Source of the DNA: CATQHQ01 sp965243805
Lineage (GTDB): Bacteria; Gemmatimonadota; Gemmatimonadetes; Longimicrobiales; Gaopeijiaceae
Reading direction: 5' to 3'
NCBI GenBank assembly: GCA_965243805.1
Contig: OZ251577.1
Span: 1,302,001-1,366,000 of the forward strand
DNA length: 64,000 bases
Part shown: positions 44,485-53,791 of the stretch, piece by piece
Layout of the letters: each line of letters opens with the position of its first letter
How positions within the stretch are numbered: the stretch's first letter is position 1
The notes under the pieces: model-generated
Database searches by the model: none
Told to the model about the DNA's origin: nothing
What the model saw: the letters and a program-made list of their open reading frames with translations, nothing else
Position numbers and translations under genes: made by a program

Positions 44485-46122
44485 TTACTTCAGCACCTCC
44501 CAGCGGCCAGCCTTCGTCGGGCCAACATGCCGGATGATCCCAGCCTTCCGCAACTTGGTCAGATGGTACTTGACGCCGCTCGGCGTGATGCCGATCCGCT
44601 CGGCCAAAAGTCGCCGCGTAATTCGCGGCTCGGCCTTGAGCAGGGCCAGGATGCGTTCCCGGGAAGTGGGAGCCGTCGTCGTGGGCGGAGTGGGTTCAGC
44701 TTCTTGGGCAGGGGGTACGCCTTCTTGGATAGTCTTCAGAACTTCTAGGGCAGTTTCTTGGGCAGCCTCCGGCACTTCTTGGGCAGTCTCTCGCGCTTCT
44801 TGGACAGTTTCTTGGGCAGCTTCCGACGATTCTCGGGCAGTCTCCGGCGTTTCTTGGGTAGTGGATGCGACTTCTTGGATAGTCTCCTGCGCTTCTTGGG
44901 CAGTCTCTCGTGGTTCTTGGGTAGTTTCTTGGGTAGCGTGCGGGACTTCTTGGACAGTTTCTTGGGCAGTCTCCGGCACTCGAGCCTTCCCTGCAACCCT
45001 CGCGTCGGCTGCTTGGTACCGAGCCGAGAACGGGAATTCCACCCATAGCCCGTCCTCAGGCTCAATCCGCCATTCGGGCAGGGGACTGCCCAACTCTTTG
45101 CAACTTGCCATGATCCGTTGCACGCCCCGGCCCCAGGCCTCAATCAGCCCTGCCCGAAAGAACGCATTGGCTATCACGGGATTGTGCGGCTGTGACGGGT
45201 GATTCCCCGTCAGCTTATCCAGCGACCATCCCTCCGGCAGACGACCCGGATTCCAGAGCATGATCCGGTCGTCGTAAACCCGAATCTGACTAGGCGCTGG
45301 GCGGGTGTAATCCCTATGAATCACGGCGTTGACCACTGCCTCACGGATCGCGTCTCGCGGCACAGGAAAGGTCTCGACCCGACTCACGCCACGATACGAT
45401 ACCAACGCCCGAGTGTACTTTGTGTAGAGAAGGTCCACGATACGGTCCACCTGGGTGAAGAGGTTACCCTCGATCACGTCCTGATACAGCAGTTCCGAGC
45501 CACGGAAGTACCCGATCTTGACGTATGCTTCACCGATAAACCGTTGCGGCGTCGAATGAAACAGCAGCACGGCGGCCCGCTTCAGATGCCTGCCCTCCCG
45601 CAGATTGAGCTTCTCAATCACCCCCGTATTGGACTCCTCCATCACATCGACTGGCAGCCTTTCGCTAGCCGCGGCCAACTTACGAAATTCGTCAAACGCG
45701 GCTCCGTCCAGGTCGCCGACGCGCACACCAGGCATTGGAACGTCGTCCCATGTCCTACCATGTTTCCGCATCAGAAATCGATTCAGTTCAGCACCTCGGA
45801 GGATATGCTTCGTAGAGCCGCTTCTGTAGTGGAACTCCCCCTTGTAGCTAATCGGATTCGGGTAAGGACCGACTACGATCTCCACGTACTCGGTGCCGTC
45901 TTCGGACCTGAGGTTCACGTCCACGATGATCCCGAGAGCCGACTGCGCCTTGTTGGGAATCTCTTCCAGCAGCCGAAGCACATCCTTGACTCCCACGACT
46001 TTGCCACGGTCGTTCCGCCCCACTTGCAGCACCCCGCCCTGTGCGTTCGCGAACCCGCAGATCCACTTGAGATAGTCGTCGCGCCAGGATTCCTTCCACT
46101 CCACGTGCTGGCTCTCGGTCAT
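44485..46122 (-). CDS. AlbA_2 (Schlafen-type)/HATPase_c_4 protein with winged helix
   Basis: The 545-residue protein starts at ATG 46122 with AGGAG 7 bp upstream, overlapping the stop of the small DUF1828-like gene (ATGA). Residues 6-125 form an AlbA_2 putative DNA-binding domain (EWKESWRDDYLKWICGFANA, GGVLQVGRND). Residues 253-340 match the RecG-related HATPase_c_4 region (REAVVNAVIHRDYTRP, LIEAWGRGVQRI). Residues 383-468 are Gln/Glu-rich tandem repeats of the type ETAQETVQEV. Residues 486-545 are a winged helix (RITRRLLAERIGITPSGVKY). Such proteins are transcription regulators or defence components; the role here is inferred. Confidence 0.83.
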   Translation of the reverse strand: MTESQHVEWKESWRDDYLKWICGFANAQGGVLQVGRNDRGKVVGVKDVLRLLEEIPNKAQSALGIIVDVNLRSEDGTEYVEIVVGPYPNPISYKGEFHYRSGSTKHILRGAELNRFLMRKHGRTWDDVPMPGVRVGDLDGAAFDEFRKLAAASERLPVDVMEESNTGVIEKLNLREGRHLKRAAVLLFHSTPQRFIGEAYVKIGYFRGSELLYQDVIEGNLFTQVDRIVDLLYTKYTRALVSYRGVSRVETFPVPRDAIREAVVNAVIHRDYTRPAPSQIRVYDDRIMLWNPGRLPEGWSLDKLTGNHPSQPHNPVIANAFFRAGLIEAWGRGVQRIMASCKELGSPLPEWRIEPEDGLWVEFPFSARYQAADARVAGKARVPETAQETVQEVPHATQETTQEPRETAQEAQETIQEVASTTQETPETARESSEAAQETVQEARETAQEVPEAAQETALEVLKTIQEGVPPAQEAEPTPPTTTAPTSRERILALLKAEPRITRRLLAERIGITPSGVKYHLTKLRKAGIIRHVGPTKAGRWEVLK

Positions 46123-46385
46123 GGTGCGCTCCTGGTTTCTCGGTTCAGGAAGGACACGTATGATATTTTCAAGAGGCATTGAACAAACGAGTCGATGTCG
46201 TAGCTAAGGTGCATGTATGTGTGCCCCTCGTCCGAAAAAAACCAGTCCCCACCCTCCTTCTTTAGAACGATAGAGAGGTGATCACCGTCGTCCAGCTGGA
46301 ACGGCGTAAACACGCGATAGCGCTCGATGCCCTCGGAAACGAGATGTATTCCTGCGGCCACCTGCTGCCGAAGTTGCTGTTCCAT
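46119..46385 (-). CDS. Short DUF1828-like protein, translationally coupled to AlbA_2 gene
   Basis: The 88-residue form starts at ATG 46385 with GGGAAG before it. An ATG at 46415 that overlaps the upstream stop codon is an alternative (98 residues). The core FQLDDGDHLSIVLKKEGGDW, then FFSDEGHTYMHLSYDIDSF, matches DUF1828 and resembles the gene at 42591. It ends early at the AlbA_2 gene start (ATGA) with a C-terminus LNRETRSAP, so only the N-terminal domain is present. Coupling to the next gene suggests a shared role, for example as regulator or antitoxin-like partner, but this is inference. Confidence 0.6.
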   Translation of the reverse strand: MEQQLRQQVAAGIHLVSEGIERYRVFTPFQLDDGDHLSIVLKKEGGDWFFSDEGHTYMHLSYDIDSFVQCLLKISYVSFLNRETRSAP

Positions 46386-46414
46386 CGCTTCCCTGCTCCT
46401 GATGCCAGTCGCCA

Positions 46415-47830
46415 TCACGTTGCCGGCTGCCCTGCCTCCAAGTAGTCCAGCAGCAGGTTCGTCATCGCTCGGATGCCGACCGGCACCGCCGAGTTGTCGG
46501 CTTGGAAGTCGGGGGTGTGGTGTCCGCCGGAGTAGCCGCCGGGCAGGACTTGGCCCAGCCGGAAGAAGAAGCCCGGGACCTCGTTTGCGAAGTAGGCGAA
46601 GTCCTCGCCGCCCATTGTCGGGTCCAGGTCCAGCACGTTGTCGTCGCCGACCACACGGCGCAGTGTGGGCAGCATCTGGGCGGCCAGCGCAGGGTCGTTG
46701 ATCGTGGCGGGGGTGCCCCGGTCGTACTCCAGCTCGTAGGAGCCGCCTCCCGCGGCGGTGACGCCGGCCAGAATCTCGTTCATGCGCCGCTCCACGGCGT
46801 CGCGGACGTCGGGGTTGTAGGTGCGCACGGTGCCCTCCATCTCCACCGCGTCGGGGATGATGTTGTAGCGGGTGCCGCCCCGGATCAGCCCCACCGTCAC
46901 CACGCTGGGCTCCAGGGGACTCAGGTTCCGCGACCGAATCGTCTGGAAGGCGGACACGGCCTGGGACGCCATGACGATCGGGTCCACGCTCAGGTGAGGC
47001 GCGGCACCGTGGGCCTGCTTCCCCTGCACGACGATCTTGAAGTGGTCCACCGCCGCCAGCGCGGGGCCGACCGAGAACCCCACCTTGCCCACCTCCATCT
47101 CGGCGAAGCTGTGAAGGCCGAAGATCGCGCTGGGGGCCGGATCGGTCAGTACGCCCTCCGCCACCATCATGCGCGCGCCCCCGTCCTCCCCGGGCGGCGG
47201 CCCCTCCTCCGCCGGCTGGAAGATGAACTTGACCGTCCCCGGCAACTCGTCTCGCATCGACGCCAGCACCGAGGCCACGCCCAGCTGCACCGCCACGTGG
47301 ATGTCGTGCCCGCAAGCGTGCGCCACGCCCACTTCCTGGCCCAGGTAGGTGGTGCGCACAGTGGACTTGAAGGGGTACGGCGTGTCCTCCGTCACCGGCA
47401 ACGCGTCCATGTCGGCGCGCACCGCCACCACTGGACCGGGCCGGCCACCCCGGAGCACCGCCACAACCCCCGTATGGGCCACGCCGGTGCGCACGTCCTC
47501 GAACCCCAGCGCACGCAGGTGGTCGGCCACCAGCTCGGCGGTCTTGAACTCGCGGTTCCCCAGCTCCGGGTACTGGTGGATGTGCTCCCGCAAGCGGATG
47601 ATCGTGTCCTGGACTTGCGCGACCGCGGCGTCCACCCGCTCCGTCAGCTCCTGGGCGCGGAGCCCACCGACCGGAGACGCTCCGGCAGGTGACGCGACGG
47701 AGGTGAGGGCGAGCAGGCTCCCCACGACCACGGCGGTGAGCGCGTGCGCTGCCATGGACAGGCGGGACGGGACGGACGGGATGGAGCCGCCCGAGCTCGG
47801 GGCGTCGTTGCGGAGTCGGCACATGGTCAT
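46415..47830 (-). CDS. Exported M20 amidohydrolase (hippurate/IAA-amino acid hydrolase type)
   Basis: The 471-residue protein has a leader (SMAAHALTAVVVGSLLALTSV) and the M20D metal site: VRADMDALPV, HACGHDIHVAV (Cys, His, Asp), FQPAEEGPPPG and the late GGEDFAYF. The lid domain carries GKQAHGAAPHLSVDPI. It removes amino acids from N-acyl or aryl conjugates; the substrate is unknown. ATG 47830 is used, with ATG 47824 and 47755 as alternatives. Its stop codon overlaps the upstream start of the small DUF1828-like gene (TGATG). Confidence 0.88.
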   Translation of the reverse strand: MTMCRLRNDAPSSGGSIPSVPSRLSMAAHALTAVVVGSLLALTSVASPAGASPVGGLRAQELTERVDAAVAQVQDTIIRLREHIHQYPELGNREFKTAELVADHLRALGFEDVRTGVAHTGVVAVLRGGRPGPVVAVRADMDALPVTEDTPYPFKSTVRTTYLGQEVGVAHACGHDIHVAVQLGVASVLASMRDELPGTVKFIFQPAEEGPPPGEDGGARMMVAEGVLTDPAPSAIFGLHSFAEMEVGKVGFSVGPALAAVDHFKIVVQGKQAHGAAPHLSVDPIVMASQAVSAFQTIRSRNLSPLEPSVVTVGLIRGGTRYNIIPDAVEMEGTVRTYNPDVRDAVERRMNEILAGVTAAGGGSYELEYDRGTPATINDPALAAQMLPTLRRVVGDDNVLDLDPTMGGEDFAYFANEVPGFFFRLGQVLPGGYSGGHHTPDFQADNSAVPVGIRAMTNLLLDYLEAGQPAT

Positions 47831-47939
47831 CTGCGGAAGTTCCTTTGTTGGGCCGAGGGACTGGCGTTGGGGCCGAGGGACTGGGAAGCGGTTCCGTCAA
47901 TATTCTCCCATCGGTGCCCGGCCGTCCATATTCCACTCC

Positions 47940-48623
47940 ATGTCCATCACGCCCGCGTTGCGCATGGATGGCGCGTCCAAGAGCTATCCGAGGCCCGGCG
48001 GCCTCCCTCTGGTCGCGCTCCATCCCGCCGACTTGACGCTTGAGCCTGGAACCGTCACCGCCGTCGTCGGTCGGAGCGGCAGCGGCAAGACCACGTTGCT
48101 CCACCTGGCGGCTGGAATCGACGTGCCGGACCGGGGTCGCATCCAGGTCGCGGGGCGGGAGCTGGACCAAATGGGGGACCGGGATCGGGCTCTGTTCCGA
48201 CGCGACCATGTGGGGATGGTCTTCCAGTTCTTCCGACTGCTGGCCCACCTGACGGTGGAGGAGAACGTGACCTTGCCCGCCCGGATTGCCGGCGACCTGG
48301 GACGCCTCCGGCCACGGGCGCGGGAGCTGCTGGAGCGGGTGGGACTGGGCGGACGCGCCGACGACCGCATCGACGGGCTCAGCGGAGGCGAGCAGCAACG
48401 GGTCGCCGTCTGTCGCGCTCTGCTTCGCAGCCCGTCGCTGATCTTGGCCGACGAGCCCACGGGTGCGCTGGACGACAAGTCGGCGGCCGTGGTCATGGAG
48501 CTCATGCTGGAGATCACGGCCGAGGAAGGGAGGACTCTCCTCTACGTGACCCACAGTCCAGGGGCGGCGGGCTTGGCGGAACGGACGCTGGAGCTGGCCA
48601 ACGGCGTCCTGCAGGCCCCGTGA
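47940..48623 (+). CDS. LolD/MacB-type ABC transporter ATP-binding protein
   Basis: The 227-residue ATPase has Walker A VGRSGSGKTTLL, Q-loop GMVFQFFRLLAHLTV, signature LSGGEQQRVAVCRALL, Walker B LILADEPTGALDD and switch YVTHSPG. This subfamily partners with FtsX-type permeases that move lipoproteins, peptides or envelope components. ATG 47940 is chosen. The permease-CrtC fusion gene starts 19 bp downstream. Confidence 0.93.
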   Translation: MSITPALRMDGASKSYPRPGGLPLVALHPADLTLEPGTVTAVVGRSGSGKTTLLHLAAGIDVPDRGRIQVAGRELDQMGDRDRALFRRDHVGMVFQFFRLLAHLTVEENVTLPARIAGDLGRLRPRARELLERVGLGGRADDRIDGLSGGEQQRVAVCRALLRSPSLILADEPTGALDDKSAAVVMELMLEITAEEGRTLLYVTHSPGAAGLAERTLELANGVLQAP

Positions 48624-48642
48624 CCCGGAGCCGCCGGCGCTC

Positions 48643-51600
48643 ATGACCGGATGCCTTCGCTTCCTGCTGCGCCGACGCTTGGCCCGGGAGCGAGCGATGA
48701 GCCTTCTGGCGGTGGCCGGGGTGGCGCTGGGAACGGGCTCGGTGGTGACGGTGCAAGTTCTGACCCGCGGCGCCGTTGCGGCCTTCGACGCCACGGTGGA
48801 ACTGCTGGGCGGAGACGCGGACGCGGTGGTTGTGGGTCACGGAGGCAGGCTCGACGAATCCCTCTATCCAGTCGTCCTGGGCACGGAAGGGGTCGCTTCG
48901 GCTTCGCCCCTGCTGGAGGCGTGGGTGGTCGTGCGGCGCGCGGGCGATCAAGAGCCTTCTCGTCGCGTGCCCCTGTACGGACTGGACCTGCTCGCGCCGC
49001 AGGGAAGTGTGCTGCAGCCGCCAACAGAAGCGGGGACGGTGCCCAGCTCAACTTCGCCCGTGAACGCTGGTTCGTCGCTTGGCCCAGCTACGCCGTCGAA
49101 CGCTGGCTCGTCGCCCGGTCTTCCCGCCGCCGCTGTATCGGCCCGCCTCGCCGCTGCCCTCTCCCTTCGTCCCGGCGACTCCCTGGAGGTGGCTCGGGGG
49201 TCGGCGTGGGCGACCGTCGTCGTTGCCCGCGTGCTGGATGCCAGAGCGCCAGCCTCGGATCGGGGACCAATGCTGGTCATGGATGTGGCCGCCGCGCAGG
49301 ATGTGCTGGGCGATGTGCGGTGGATCAGTCGCGTCAACGTTCGTCTTCGGCCCGGGGCATCGGCGGAGGAGGTCCTGGAACGCTTGGCGTCGCGTCTGGA
49401 CGGTCGGGCGCTGCTCTCCTCCCCCGCCGACCAGCGCGCCGAGGCTCGGCGGCTCCTCTCGGCGTTCCGGATCAACCTCTCGGCGCTGGCCTCCACTTCC
49501 GTCTTCGTGGGACTCTTCCTGGTCTACGGCACCACCCGGGCCTCCCTCTCCCGGCGGCGTGCCGAGACGGCCGTCCTTCGCAGCCTGGGGGCGACTCGGG
49601 GCCAAGTACTGGGAGCGGTGCTGGCCGAAGCCGGCGTCCTGGGAATGGCAGGATCGGCCCTGGGCGTGCTGCTCGGGTACGCCGCCGCACTGGCGAACCT
49701 GGAGTCGGTGAGCGGCACGGTCGTCGACCTCTACCTGCTCGCGGCGATCCGCACGGTGGAGGTGCCCGTCCACGTATGGCTCCTGGCCTTGGCCGGGGGG
49801 TGCGCGGGAACGGTCGCCGGCGCAGCAGGTCCCGCCGTGGAACTCTGCACGGCCCCGGTAGCGGAGCTGCTCTCCGAGCGGTGCCCGCGCCTCCGCTGGC
49901 GGTCCGTCTCCAAGACGCTGGCCCTGGCCGGCGCCGCCCTTCTGGTGCTCCTGCTCATCGGGTTCGCCGTCGGAGGACACCGGTGGCGGCACGCGGGCTT
50001 CGTCCTGGCGGCGGGGATCATGGTCTGGACGGCGATGTCGGCGCCGGCGCTCGTGTCGGTGGCGGGCCGGGTCGCCGGACGCTCCCGCGGGTTCGGCTGG
50101 CGCTTCGCGCTGGGCGGCTTGCCCGTGCGCCTTCACACGTCGGGCGTGGCGGTGGCCGGCGTGGCCGTGGCCTTCGCCATGCTGGTCGGGACCACGGTCA
50201 TGGTCGGGAGCTTCCGGGACACGTTCGGCGCTTGGCTCAACGCCACCGTGCGGGCCGACGTCTACCTGTCGGCTGCCGCGTGGACGGGCGCGACGGATCA
50301 AGGGGGCGTGGCCGGCGAGTTGGCCGACCAACTCCGGGCGCTTCCCGGCGTAGCAGCTCTCGACCCCTTGCGGGGCTTTCACGGGTATGCGGACGACCTG
50401 CCCGTGGCGCTGCGCGGCGCGAACTTCCGCCCGGACTCGGCCACCGAGCCCTTCGTGTCCGATCGGTTCCTCTTCATGAGGGGCGATCCTGCGACGGTGT
50501 TCCCGGCCGTGGGAGCGGGCGCCGTGGCGATCAGCGAGCCGCTGGCGCGGCGGACCGGCGCGTGGCAGGGCGACTCGATCTCGGTGCGGACGGCCTCGGG
50601 AGCGGTGCGGGCGGAGGTGGCCGGCGTCTACTACGACTACGGCTCGGACCGGGGCTCGGTCTCCATGGACCTGGCTACGATGGAGGCGTGGTTCGGTGCC
50701 GGCGAGCCCCAAGGCGTGGCGGTGCATCTGGAGCTGGGCGGCGCAATGGGCGAACCAGCCGCCATCGAGGCGGTTCGCTTGGCCGCGGCACCCTACCCCG
50801 TCGTCGTGCGGACCAACGGCGCACTGCGTGACGAAGCTCTCCGCATCTTTGACCAGACCTTCGCCGTGACCCTTCTCCTGCAGGCGATGGCATTGGCCGT
50901 GGCTGCCGCCGGCGTGGCGCTCTCGCTCCTGGTAATGGCTCGCGAGGAGCAGGTGGACACCGCCACATGCCGGGCGCTCGGGGCGACCCGCGGCCAGGTC
51001 TTCCGGTTCCAGTTGGGCAAGGGCGCGGGACTTGCGGGACTGGGCGCGCTCTTGGGACTTGCAGGCGGCGCCGGACTGGCCGCCGTGCTCATCTACGTGA
51101 CCAACCGGGCCTACTTCGGCTGGACGGTGCAGTTCGGCGTGCCCGTCGTCAGCCTCCTCCAGCAGTGCGCGGCCTTGGCGCTGGCGGCCGTGGCAGCGTC
51201 GTGGTGGCCGGCGCTCCGAGCCGCCGGCGGGGGAGGGACCACAGCACGCCGGGCGGCACTCGCAACGCTGGGAGCCGTGGCGCTCGGGACCGGGGCCGGG
51301 TGTTCCCCTTCGCCAAGCTCCGACTCGACCGTCGCTGACGACGACCTCACGCCGTTGCCAGCCTCCGCCTCGTCGGGCTGGCTGGCGGCCGATCCAGACT
51401 ACCCATGGTCGTTCCCCGAAGACCACGGACCTCACTTCGGCTACAAGACCGAGTGGTGGTACTTCACGGGGGTCCTGGCGACGAACCCTGCCTCTGACGC
51501 TTTGCCGACTGGCACGTCGGCGGCGCAAGCCCCGAGCGGTGCCCAGGGCGAGTTGGGGTACCAGTTCACGATCTTCAAGATCGGCCTCGTTCCGCCCGGC

Positions 51601-52575
51601 TCCGAGCCGGATCATGTCGCCGGCCTGCCCGAATTCATGCGGAGCCTGCCCGAGTCCACAGGCGACGCACGTTCTGCCTCCCGGTGGAGCGCTTCGTCGC
51701 TGCTGATGGGCCACGCCGCCGTCGGCGACCCAGCCGCTGGCAGGCATCTCTTTGCCGAAGTCCTATACCGGGCAGGACGGCTGCACCCTTCCGCTCCCCT
51801 ACTGGCCGGATTCGGCTCCGTCGGAGCGGACGCATCCCAGATCGCATGGAGCCGCGGTCCTCCAGGTACTGCCTCGCCGTGGGGACTCGCCGTTCAAGGA
51901 GACGGCTTCGCCTTCTCGGCCGCGGACGACGCAGTCGGCTTGGCGCTGTCCCTCGTCGTCGAGCCCACGCGTCCCATCTTGCTCCAAGGTCCCAACGGGT
52001 TCAGCCGCAAGTCGGCCCAAGCGGGCCGCGCCAGCATGTACTACAGCCGACCCCGCCTAGCCACCACCGGAACCGTGCGGATCGGAGAGACGGAGTACGA
52101 CGTAACTGGGACCAGCTGGATGGACCACGAGTTCAGTTCGGACCCCTTGGCACCCGAGCAGGCCGGCTGGGATTGGATGAGTCTGCGCCTGGACAACGGC
52201 ACCGACGTGACCGCGTTCAGGCTCCGGCGCGCGGACGGACGGACCGACTACCGAGCCGCGACATTGGCTGCTGGCTCGGGCTCCGCACCGCGTCGCCTGG
52301 GGTCCGGCGAGTGGTCGATGGCTCCGGGGCGAACATGGACCAGCCCGGCCACCGGCGCGACCTACCCGGTGGAGTGGACTCTGGAGTTGCCCGAGCCCGT
52401 AGGGCGCCTCGTCGTCCGCGCCGTCTTCCCGTCCCAAGAGAACGTCTCGTCCCGCGTGGCCAGCTTGCACTACTGGGAAGGACTGGTCCGCGCATTCACC
52501 GTCGATGGCACGCCGGCAGGAAAAGGCTACCTCGAGATGACCGGCTACGGCGAGGGGAGTCGCCCAGCGCTCTAA
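48643..52575 (+). CDS. FtsX-type ABC permease fused to a CrtC/AttH domain
   Basis: The 1310-residue protein joins two products usually coded separately. Residues 1-860 form a duplicated FtsX permease (RLARERAMSLLAVAGVALGT, then hydrophobic blocks near 280-400, 430-475, 495-520 and 745-850, with RAETAVLRSLGATRGQVLG and ATCRALGATRGQVF loops). Residues ~870-887 form a leader-like helix ending in the lipobox-like GTGAGC (Cys887). Residues ~910-1310 match the CrtC/AttH hydratase family (FGYKTEWWYFTGVL, TGTSWMDHEFSS). No stop codon separates the parts. With the helix crossing the membrane, the CrtC part would be periplasmic. Hydratase activity is not implied by the family alone. Confidence 0.85.
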   Translation: MTGCLRFLLRRRLARERAMSLLAVAGVALGTGSVVTVQVLTRGAVAAFDATVELLGGDADAVVVGHGGRLDESLYPVVLGTEGVASASPLLEAWVVVRRAGDQEPSRRVPLYGLDLLAPQGSVLQPPTEAGTVPSSTSPVNAGSSLGPATPSNAGSSPGLPAAAVSARLAAALSLRPGDSLEVARGSAWATVVVARVLDARAPASDRGPMLVMDVAAAQDVLGDVRWISRVNVRLRPGASAEEVLERLASRLDGRALLSSPADQRAEARRLLSAFRINLSALASTSVFVGLFLVYGTTRASLSRRRAETAVLRSLGATRGQVLGAVLAEAGVLGMAGSALGVLLGYAAALANLESVSGTVVDLYLLAAIRTVEVPVHVWLLALAGGCAGTVAGAAGPAVELCTAPVAELLSERCPRLRWRSVSKTLALAGAALLVLLLIGFAVGGHRWRHAGFVLAAGIMVWTAMSAPALVSVAGRVAGRSRGFGWRFALGGLPVRLHTSGVAVAGVAVAFAMLVGTTVMVGSFRDTFGAWLNATVRADVYLSAAAWTGATDQGGVAGELADQLRALPGVAALDPLRGFHGYADDLPVALRGANFRPDSATEPFVSDRFLFMRGDPATVFPAVGAGAVAISEPLARRTGAWQGDSISVRTASGAVRAEVAGVYYDYGSDRGSVSMDLATMEAWFGAGEPQGVAVHLELGGAMGEPAAIEAVRLAAAPYPVVVRTNGALRDEALRIFDQTFAVTLLLQAMALAVAAAGVALSLLVMAREEQVDTATCRALGATRGQVFRFQLGKGAGLAGLGALLGLAGGAGLAAVLIYVTNRAYFGWTVQFGVPVVSLLQQCAALALAAVAASWWPALRAAGGGGTTARRAALATLGAVALGTGAGCSPSPSSDSTVADDDLTPLPASASSGWLAADPDYPWSFPEDHGPHFGYKTEWWYFTGVLATNPASDALPTGTSAAQAPSGAQGELGYQFTIFKIGLVPPGSEPDHVAGLPEFMRSLPESTGDARSASRWSASSLLMGHAAVGDPAAGRHLFAEVLYRAGRLHPSAPLLAGFGSVGADASQIAWSRGPPGTASPWGLAVQGDGFAFSAADDAVGLALSLVVEPTRPILLQGPNGFSRKSAQAGRASMYYSRPRLATTGTVRIGETEYDVTGTSWMDHEFSSDPLAPEQAGWDWMSLRLDNGTDVTAFRLRRADGRTDYRAATLAAGSGSAPRRLGSGEWSMAPGRTWTSPATGATYPVEWTLELPEPVGRLVVRAVFPSQENVSSRVASLHYWEGLVRAFTVDGTPAGKGYLEMTGYGEGSRPAL

Positions 52576-52701
52576 GTGGGGAGCCGCCCAGCGTTCAAAA
52601 TTTAGTCCCATCCAGGCATGGAAACGCCCAATTCGGGGCGCAACGCTGTAGGGGAAGCCGCCGTACCCCCCGACCGCGCCCCGCAAGAGAAGAGGCAACC
52701 C

Positions 52702-53757
52702 ATGGCCGCCGCCGACCCCCGAGACCACGCCCCCCAACCCCGGATCAAGCTCGTCTACCACCCGATGGACAAGGCCGACAAGGAGTTCTACGGCAACCGC
52801 CAGATGATGGAGGAACTCCTGGCCAAGCACGTCTTCGGCAAGGTCCTCCCCAGCGAGATCGTCGCCCGCCTCGAGATCGAAAGCATGGAGACCAGGCCGA
52901 CCGAGCTGCGCGACTCCACGCAGAAGATCGTCCGGCACGTGGACCTGCTGTGGAGAGTGCGCATCCGCGGCTCCTGGCTCTACCTGATCCTGCTCTTCGA
53001 GGCCCAGTCCTCGGTGGACTGGCGGATGCCGCTGCGGATCCTCCACGAGACCGCGCTGGTCTACCAGGAGCTCTCCAAGGACCCGGAGGTGCGCAGGCGG
53101 CGCACGCTGCCCCCGGTGCTGCCCGTCGTGATCTACACCGGGACGCGCCCGTGGACGGCGAAGACGCGCCTCGAGGAGCTGATCGCCGGCGAGGCGGAGG
53201 CGTTCCTCCCGTTCGCGCTGGGCCAGCAGTACGTGCTGGTGCCAGAGGCGGAGGAGGCGAGGGCGCTGACCCGGCTGGATACCCCCCGGAGCGCGGCGCT
53301 GCGGTTGCGCTACGCCCAGAGTCGTGGAGAGTTTCAGGAGGCCGTGGCGAAGTTGCGGGAGCTGCTGCCCGAGCGCAGCCCGATGCGGGAGGCGCTGGTG
53401 GCGTGGGCGCGGAGCCGGATGATCGCGGAAGGAACAAAGGAGGAGCACATGGAGCGAGTAAGGGACCTGGGGGACCTGGAGAGCACCGTCGACGACACGT
53501 GGTGGTCGCAGCCGCGCCGCGAGGGGATCGAGCAGGGGATCGAGCAGGGCCGTCGGGAAGCAGAGGCGCAGGCGCGGCTCCGGCAGCGGGCCACGCTGGT
53601 GCGCATGGCGCGACGGAAGTTCGGGGCGGAGACGTCGGAGGGACTGGACGCGGTGCTGGAGGGAGTCGCGGACTCGGAGCGGACAGAGCAGATTGCGGAC
53701 CTGATCATCGACTGCGCGAGCGGCCGCGACTTTCTGGACAAGCTGGCCGACGACTAG
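52702..53757 (+). CDS. Rpn/PD-(D/E)XK nuclease-transposase-like protein
   Basis: The 351-residue form starts at ATG 52702 after AGAGG; a longer frame opens at 52618. The PD-(D/E)XK core is RHVDLLWRVRIRG (Asp) and LILLFEAQSSVDWRMPLR (Glu-x-Gln). A C-terminal helical part has GIEQGIEQGRREAEAQ and ends near LDKLADD. Rpn proteins promote recombination and some act as phage-responsive nucleases. It sits between the permease fusion and the dienelactone hydrolase without clear operon links. Confidence 0.8.
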   Translation: MAAADPRDHAPQPRIKLVYHPMDKADKEFYGNRQMMEELLAKHVFGKVLPSEIVARLEIESMETRPTELRDSTQKIVRHVDLLWRVRIRGSWLYLILLFEAQSSVDWRMPLRILHETALVYQELSKDPEVRRRRTLPPVLPVVIYTGTRPWTAKTRLEELIAGEAEAFLPFALGQQYVLVPEAEEARALTRLDTPRSAALRLRYAQSRGEFQEAVAKLRELLPERSPMREALVAWARSRMIAEGTKEEHMERVRDLGDLESTVDDTWWSQPRREGIEQGIEQGRREAEAQARLRQRATLVRMARRKFGAETSEGLDAVLEGVADSERTEQIADLIIDCASGRDFLDKLADD

Positions 53758-53791
53758 CGCGATCCACGCCCCCAAGACAGGCCACGTTCCC

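Noticed and set aside
51240..51310. Separate start codon for a CrtC lipoprotein within the permease frame
   Set aside because: No ATG with a ribosome-binding site precedes the leader-like segment and no stop codon ends the permease, so a fusion is the simpler reading.
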